Translations under genes and position numbers: made by a program
Notes under the pieces: generated by a model
Seen by the model: the letters and a program-made list of their open reading frames with translations, nothing else
Database searches by the model: none
Told to the model about the DNA's origin: nothing
Shown here: piece after piece, positions 3,822 to 7,946 of the stretch
Numbering within the stretch: the stretch's first letter is position 1
Layout of the letters: each line of letters starts with the position of its first letter
DNA from: Clostridiales bacterium
GTDB taxonomy: Bacteria; Bacillota; Clostridia; Oscillospirales; Oscillospiraceae
Assembly: GCA_021203685.1 (NCBI GenBank)
Contig: JAJQAS010000267.1
Coordinates: 1-7,946, forward strand
Length of the DNA: 7,946 bases
Reading direction: 5' to 3'

Positions 3822-5117
3822 TTACTTCTTCGTAGGGTCCTTCATCTTGGTATAGACCCGCGACCCGTCCGGCCCTTCGTCCACCTGTTCCAGGTTCAGG
3901 TAATCTTCCTCATCGGTGGAGAGATGACGCCTTGCCAGCTGCCCCGTCCGCAGGGAATCGGCCAGAGAGCAGATGACCGCGAAGATGGGCACACCTACGA
4001 TCATGCCCACGAAGCCGAACAGTCCGCCAAAGAGCAGGATGGCGAACAGCACCCAGAAGGAGGACAGGCCCGTGGTGTCGCCCAGAATCTTGGGCCCCAG
4101 GATGTTGCCGTCGAACTGCTGGAGGGCCAGGATGAAAATGACGAAGGTGATGCACTTCACGGGGCTGTTCAACAGCACCAGGCAGCCGCAGGGGATGGCC
4201 CCGATGAAGGGGCCGAAGAAGGGAATGATGTTGGTGACGCCGATGATAACGCTGATGAGCAGGGCGTAGGGGATGCTGAGCAGCGAGGTGCCGATGAAGC
4301 AGATGATGCCGATGACCAGAGAATCCAGCAGCTTGCCCCGGATAAACCCGCCAAAGACCTGGTGGATATAACGGAACTGGTGGACGATGTGGTTGGCGGT
4401 TTTCAGGGGGAAGAGGCCGTAGACGAACTGCTTGCAGTGGCCGATCATGCTGCTCTTGCCCACCAGCATATAGGCGGCCACGATAAAGCCCAAAATCACG
4501 TTTTTGGCCACCCGGAAAATCAGCACCAGGCCGGAGAACAGCGCGCCGAACATACTGCCCACGCCGCTGCCCACGGTGCCGGAGACGCTTTGCAGACTGG
4601 GCAGCAGGGTATCTGTCAGCCAACTGACCAGCTGGTCGGAGCCGGTGTCCAGATAACCCTGGAGCATATCGGCCATGGCCGGGTTGTCGGCAAAAAAGTC
4701 CTCCAGCCACTGGCTGATCTGGTCGATGTAGGTCTGCATGGAGTTGACGATGCCCATGCAGCTGTTGATAAAGCTGGGCACCACCAGCGCCACCAGGCCG
4801 CTGAGCAGGCACAGCACCGCCGCGATGGACAGCAGCATGGAAACCACTGTGGCGTGTTTTCTGGCCCGCACCGGTGAGAATTTGTGGAACAGGAACCATT
4901 CCTCCAGGTTCCGCACCAGCAGATTATAGAGGGGGGCCAGCAGGTAGGCGATGACGAACCCGATGATGAAGGGCATTAAGATCCCCATCAGCTGCTTGGC
5001 CAGCGCCCGGACCTCGGAGAAGTGGAACATGGCGAAGAACATCAGCAGACTGAGGCCCACCACCAGCAGGACCATCAGCGCAATGATGAAATAGTCACGG
5101 TATTTATGGTTTTTCAC
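3822..5117 (-). CDS. AI-2E family transporter (permease-like membrane protein)
   Basis: A 431-residue membrane protein of the AI-2E family (PF01594-type), whose members include TqsA, linked to autoinducer-2 export, and others linked to Na+/H+ exchange or sporulation. The substrate here cannot be read. Hydrophobic segments lie at about 9-31, 43-68, 90-112, 191-219, 264-311, 318-335 and 352-387. A soluble, coil-prone stretch lies at about 120-185, as is usual for the family. Family hallmarks are IIPFFGPFIGAIP (297-309), QQFDGNILGPKILG (333-346) and the glycine-rich last helix around GGLFGFVGMIVGVP. The C-terminal tail is acidic then basic and cytosolic. The start codon is GTG, with AAAGGCGG 9 nt upstream. 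It lies 65 bp after purB with no terminator seen, so is probably cotranscribed. Ends before a strong terminator. Confidence 0.9.
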   Translation of the reverse strand: MKNHKYRDYFIIALMVLLVVGLSLLMFFAMFHFSEVRALAKQLMGILMPFIIGFVIAYLLAPLYNLLVRNLEEWFLFHKFSPVRARKHATVVSMLLSIAAVLCLLSGLVALVVPSFINSCMGIVNSMQTYIDQISQWLEDFFADNPAMADMLQGYLDTGSDQLVSWLTDTLLPSLQSVSGTVGSGVGSMFGALFSGLVLIFRVAKNVILGFIVAAYMLVGKSSMIGHCKQFVYGLFPLKTANHIVHQFRYIHQVFGGFIRGKLLDSLVIGIICFIGTSLLSIPYALLISVIIGVTNIIPFFGPFIGAIPCGCLVLLNSPVKCITFVIFILALQQFDGNILGPKILGDTTGLSSFWVLFAILLFGGLFGFVGMIVGVPIFAVICSLADSLRTGQLARRHLSTDEEDYLNLEQVDEGPDGSRVYTKMKDPTKK

Positions 5118-5182
5118 GAAGGATTACCGCCTTTCTGCGGGAACATGCTCGCTCTCCATTGACCGGTTGATAAAAACAGGGG

Positions 5183-6622
5183 TCAGACGCTCAGCTCCAC
5201 GGTGGAACCGTCTAGGGCGGAAGAATATTTCTCCAGGATGGGAGCCACCTCCCCGGACAGGTACTCCGTCACCTGCTCCGGGCAGCGGCCAATGTAGCGG
5301 CTGGGCTCCAGATGGGCGGTCAGCTCCTCTTTGGTCATGCCAAACAGGGGGTCCGCCGCGATGAGGTCGATGAGGTTGTTCTCCAGCCCCAGATCCTTGA
5401 CGTTGTGGCCCGCCTCCAGCGAGTGGACCCGGATGCGCTCGTGCAGCTCCTGCCGGTTGCCGCCCCGCTTCACCGCGTCCATCATGATGTTCTCCGAGGC
5501 CATGAAGGGCAGCTCCTCCAGGATATGCTTCTCGATGACCTTTTCATGCACCACCAGACCGTCGGTGATGTTCTGGCAGATGCGCAGAATGGCGTCGCAG
5601 GCCAAAAACGCCTCCGGCACGGAAAGCCGCTTGTTGGCGGAGTCGTCCAGCGTCCGCTCGAACCACTGGGTGGAGGAGGTGATGGAGGGGTTCATCACGT
5701 CGCACATGATGTACCGGGCCAGGGCGCACACCCGCTCACAGCGCATGGGATTGCGTTTGTAGGGCATGGCGGAGGAGCCGATCTGGTTCTTCTCGAAGGG
5801 CTCCTCGATCTCCTTCATGTGGGCCAGCAGCCGCAGGTCAGTGGCGAACTTGCTGGCGGAGGCGGCGATGCCCGCCAGGGTGTTGACCACAAAGGTGTCG
5901 GTCTTGCGGCTGTAGGTCTGGCCGGAGACGGGGACGCAGGCGTCAAAGCCCATCTCTTTGGCGATTTTGTCCTCTGCGGCCTTGACCTTCTCGTGGTCGC
6001 CCTCAAACAGCTCCAGGAAGGACGCCTGGGTGCCGGTGGTGCCCTTGCTGCCCAGCAGCTTCAAATCTGCGATGCGGTACTCCACTTCGTGGAGGTCCAT
6101 GACCAGCTCGTTGAGCCAGAGGGTGGCCCGCTTGCCCACGGTGGTCAGCTGGGCCGCCTGGAAGTGGGTGTAGCCCAGGGTGGGCAGGGCCTTGTACTGG
6201 TCGGCGAACTTGGCGAGATTGTTGATGACCCGTACCAGCTCGTCCCGGATGAGGGTCAGGGCCTCCTTCATCAAAATGATGTCGGTGTTGTCCCCCACAT
6301 AGCAGGAGGTGGCCCCCAGGTGGATGATGGGCATGGCCTTGGGGCACTGGTCGCCGTAGGCGTGGATGTGAGCCATGACGTCGTGGCGCAGCTGCTTTTC
6401 GTAAGCGGCGGCGGCCTCATAGTCAATGCACTCCGGCCCGGCGTGGGCCTCCAGCTCGTCCACCTGTTCCTGGGTCACGGGCAGGCCCAGCTCCATCTCC
6501 GCCCTTGCCAGAGCCACCCAAAGGCGGCGCCAGGTGGAGAACTTTTTGTCCGGGGAAAAGATATACTGCATCTCCCGGCTGGCATAGCGGGAGGAAAGGG
6601 GGCTTTCGTAGTTGTTTTTCAT
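5183..6622 (-). CDS. purB: Adenylosuccinate lyase
   Basis: The enzyme cleaves SAICAR to AICAR and adenylosuccinate to AMP, each releasing fumarate, in purine synthesis; it is a cytosolic homotetramer. The protein is 479 residues. RHDVMAH (79-85) and HLGATSCYVGDNTD (101-114) match conserved active-site segments. H153 in YTHFQAAQLTTVGKR matches the catalytic acid. SSAMPYKRNP (283-292) is the fumarate-lyase signature loop with the catalytic Ser. WFERTLDDSANKR (320-332) is also conserved. The length and the stretches SPLSSRYAS and GSKGTTGTQASFL resemble the long, human-type ADSL more than the B. subtilis PurB of about 431 residues (from memory, not searched). AAAGGA lies 10 nt before the ATG. Its own promoter is upstream; no purine riboswitch is seen in the short leader. 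Confidence 0.96.
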   Translation of the reverse strand: MKNNYESPLSSRYASREMQYIFSPDKKFSTWRRLWVALARAEMELGLPVTQEQVDELEAHAGPECIDYEAAAAYEKQLRHDVMAHIHAYGDQCPKAMPIIHLGATSCYVGDNTDIILMKEALTLIRDELVRVINNLAKFADQYKALPTLGYTHFQAAQLTTVGKRATLWLNELVMDLHEVEYRIADLKLLGSKGTTGTQASFLELFEGDHEKVKAAEDKIAKEMGFDACVPVSGQTYSRKTDTFVVNTLAGIAASASKFATDLRLLAHMKEIEEPFEKNQIGSSAMPYKRNPMRCERVCALARYIMCDVMNPSITSSTQWFERTLDDSANKRLSVPEAFLACDAILRICQNITDGLVVHEKVIEKHILEELPFMASENIMMDAVKRGGNRQELHERIRVHSLEAGHNVKDLGLENNLIDLIAADPLFGMTKEELTAHLEPSRYIGRCPEQVTEYLSGEVAPILEKYSSALDGSTVELSV

Positions 6623-6657
6623 GGGAGAACCATCCTTTGTTTTGTGTTGTCGTCCTT

Positions 6658-6686
6658 ATTATAACACCGCTGAACCGGTTTGAAAA
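6658..6686 (-). promoter_or_regulatory. purB promoter
   Basis: On the minus strand: TTTTCA (6686-6681), 17-bp spacer, perfect TATAAT (6663-6658) with TG one base upstream (extended -10). The predicted start is near 6651, giving a leader of about 29 nt. The spacer contains the palindrome AACCGGTT (6673-6680), a possible operator or chance. No PurR-box pair was recognised. Confidence 0.75.
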
Positions 6687-6740
6687 CCGCTTTCCCGCTG
6701 GCAGGCGCGTCATTTTACGATTTCGTCATAAATAAACACA

Positions 6741-6775
6741 AAAGAGAGCCAGACGCACCGGCTCTCTTTCCTTTT
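6741..6775. terminator. Terminator after the glycosyltransferase gene
   Basis: A perfect 10-bp stem, AAAGAGAGCC (6741-6750) with GGCTCTCTTT (6760-6769), has a 9-nt loop. On the minus strand it lies 35 bp after the glycosyltransferase stop and is followed by a T-rich tail (TGTGTTTATTT). The plus strand also has CCTTTTT after it. It separates the glycosyltransferase from the purB promoter. Confidence 0.8.
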
Positions 6776-6803
6776 TGTGAGAGCAACTGTCCCACAGACA
6801 TTT

Positions 6804-7826
6804 TTAATTGAACTTATACACCTTCTGGGCCAACTTGTACAGGTTGACCGACAGCTTGCGCCCCTGGTAGCCGGGCAGGTTGGACACGGCGGAGAGACTG
6901 CGGTACTTGAGCTTGTGGTAGAGGTGTTCGTCTTTGGCTTTCAGGTAGGCCCACAGCTCGTTTTTGGCCTCCAGGTTCTCCGGTGTGCCGGAGAGAATGA
7001 GGAAGATGGAGGAGATGAGCATCATCATGGACAGATATCGGGTCATGTACCGGTAAAGGTCCGGCTCGGCCGCTTTCACTTCCGCCAGGTCCACCGCGTC
7101 GATCATGATTTTGGTGATGCGCACCTGCTGGTCCACCCGCTTGATCATGACGGACTCGTTGACGCTCTGGTCGCTGCGGCCGATGAAGTAGCGGTACAGG
7201 TCCTCGTCCATGTAGTAGAGGGTCTTGACCCTGGGCAGCGGCTGGTAGACGAAGATGTTGTCCACATAGAAGGTGTGTTTGGGCAGCACCATGCCGCAGT
7301 CCCGCAGCAGCTGGGTGCGGTAGATGGCGGAGTGCATCAGCAGGTACTTGGAGGGGCTCCAGTGGCCCATGTCCTTCCAGCCAAAAACCTCCCCCACGGG
7401 GAAGACGTGGTTGTAACGGACGATGTTCTCCGTGCCGTCCTCTACGTGCTCATAGACATAGTTGCACACCAGCAGGTCCACCGGCTCAGGCATGGCGGCG
7501 AACTCCCGCAGCTTGGCCATGACCCGGCTCAGAGAGTCGGTGTTCAGCCAGTCGTCGGAGTCCACCACCTTATAATAGAGGCCGGCGGCGTTGCGGATGC
7601 CCTGGTTGACGCCCTCGCCGTGGCCCCCATTGGGCTGATGGATGACCCGGACGATGTCGGGGTAGTCGGCGGCGAACCGGTCGGCGATGGCGCCGGTGTC
7701 GTCCACGGAACCGTCGTCGATGAGGATGATCTCCGCCTCGTCTCCGGCGGCCAGCAGAGTCTCGATGCAGTGGGACATATACGCTGCGGAGTTGTAACAC
7801 GGCACAGCAAAGGTAATCAGTTTCAC
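6804..7826 (-). CDS. Family 2 glycosyltransferase
   Basis: A 340-residue inverting GT-A glycosyltransferase of family GT2, which moves a sugar from a nucleotide-sugar donor. The acceptor (wall, capsule or lipid-linked glycan) cannot be told. The N-terminal catalytic domain begins with ITFAVPCYNSAAYM (4-17). IILIDDGSVDDT (33-44) is the nucleotide-binding segment. GGHGEGVNQGIRNA (67-80) and VVDSDDW (87-93, holding the metal-binding DxD) are typical GT2 motifs. YVDNIFVY (187-194) is near the usual catalytic-base position. Residues about 230-340 are helical and basic at the C-terminus (KLAQKVYKFN), suggesting peripheral membrane contact; there is no clear membrane helix apart from a hydrophobic patch at about 266-279. 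The start codon is GTG with AGGAG 9 nt upstream. It has its own terminator. No clear promoter was found upstream. Confidence 0.9.
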   Translation of the reverse strand: MKLITFAVPCYNSAAYMSHCIETLLAAGDEAEIILIDDGSVDDTGAIADRFAADYPDIVRVIHQPNGGHGEGVNQGIRNAAGLYYKVVDSDDWLNTDSLSRVMAKLREFAAMPEPVDLLVCNYVYEHVEDGTENIVRYNHVFPVGEVFGWKDMGHWSPSKYLLMHSAIYRTQLLRDCGMVLPKHTFYVDNIFVYQPLPRVKTLYYMDEDLYRYFIGRSDQSVNESVMIKRVDQQVRITKIMIDAVDLAEVKAAEPDLYRYMTRYLSMMMLISSIFLILSGTPENLEAKNELWAYLKAKDEHLYHKLKYRSLSAVSNLPGYQGRKLSVNLYKLAQKVYKFN

Positions 7827-7896
7827 AAAGGACAGCTCCTGTTTCTGGTTTTGTGGGGGTTGATCCTTTTGTTCAGCCTTTTAGTAATTCCGGCGG

Positions 7897-7946
7897 GAAA
7901 CCCCTCCACCATGCTTCGCATGGTCCCCCTCCCCTTTCAGGGGCGG
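7897..7946. repeat. Edge of a palindrome-rich intergenic repeat element
   Basis: ACCATGC (7908-7914), loop TTC, GCATGGT (7918-7924) is a perfect 7-bp palindrome. CCCCT, TTC, AGGGG (7931-7943) is a second hairpin. GAAACCCCTCCACC (7897-7910) recurs with one mismatch, inverted, at 71-84. The element looks like a REP- or MITE-like intergenic repeat of the kind common in GC-rich gut Firmicutes. It is cut by the window edge, so its true extent is not visible. Confidence 0.5.

Noticed and set aside
3762..4877. Long plus-strand frame opposite the AI-2E gene
   Set aside because: The composition (His/Gln/Asp-rich, low complexity) is that of an antisense shadow in GC-rich DNA; the minus strand carries clear AI-2E motifs.
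6623..6660. Purine riboswitch or PurR control in the purB leader
   Set aside because: The leader is only about 29 nt, too short for a riboswitch, and no PurR-box pair was recognised.
5312..6664. Long plus-strand frame opposite purB
   Set aside because: A Gly/Val/His-rich shadow of purB with no domain; purB is certain on the other strand.

Overview
The window looks like chromosome from a GC-rich anaerobic Firmicute, probably a gut Oscillospiraceae (Flavonifractor/Lawsonibacter-like). This is an inference from the high GC, the AGGAG-type ribosome sites, the GTG starts, the BspA/DUF285 surface protein, the AI-2E family protein and the Firmicutes-type small hydrophobic toxins. No marker gene fixes the taxon.

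Layout. 1-212 is intergenic, with a C/G-rich inverted repeat, a 12-G run and a clear promoter. 213-2015 (+) encodes a 600-residue membrane protein: zinc ribbon, coiled coil, one membrane helix, then twelve exact 26-residue DUF285 repeats. 2085-3035 (+) is a ketopantoate reductase family (PanE/ApbA) gene. 3036-3770 holds no long gene. It contains two tandem copies of a compact module, each with a 26-codon hydrophobic peptide gene on the minus strand and a strong promoter plus terminator for a short RNA on the plus strand, antisense to the peptide mRNA's 3' end. This reads as a duplicated type I toxin-antitoxin locus of the TxpA/holin-like-toxin kind and is the most interesting part of the window. 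3822-5117 (-) is an AI-2E family transporter-like protein and 5183-6622 (-) is purB. These two are 65 bp apart with no terminator seen between them, so they are probably one transcript, purB first. 6804-7826 (-) is a family 2 glycosyltransferase with its own terminator. 7827-7946 is intergenic and runs into a palindrome-rich intergenic repeat at the window edge.

How the genes work together. purB (purine synthesis) and panE (pantothenate/CoA synthesis) are housekeeping metabolism. The DUF285 protein and the glycosyltransferase point to the cell envelope. The two toxin-antitoxin modules lie between the convergent panE and AI-2E genes. They are built so tightly that terminators and -35 boxes share bases. 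The two copies have identical or near-identical regulatory blocks but diverged peptide and terminator-loop sequences. The peptide changes are mostly synonymous and the terminator stems change in a compensatory way, which argues that both the peptides and the RNAs are functional.
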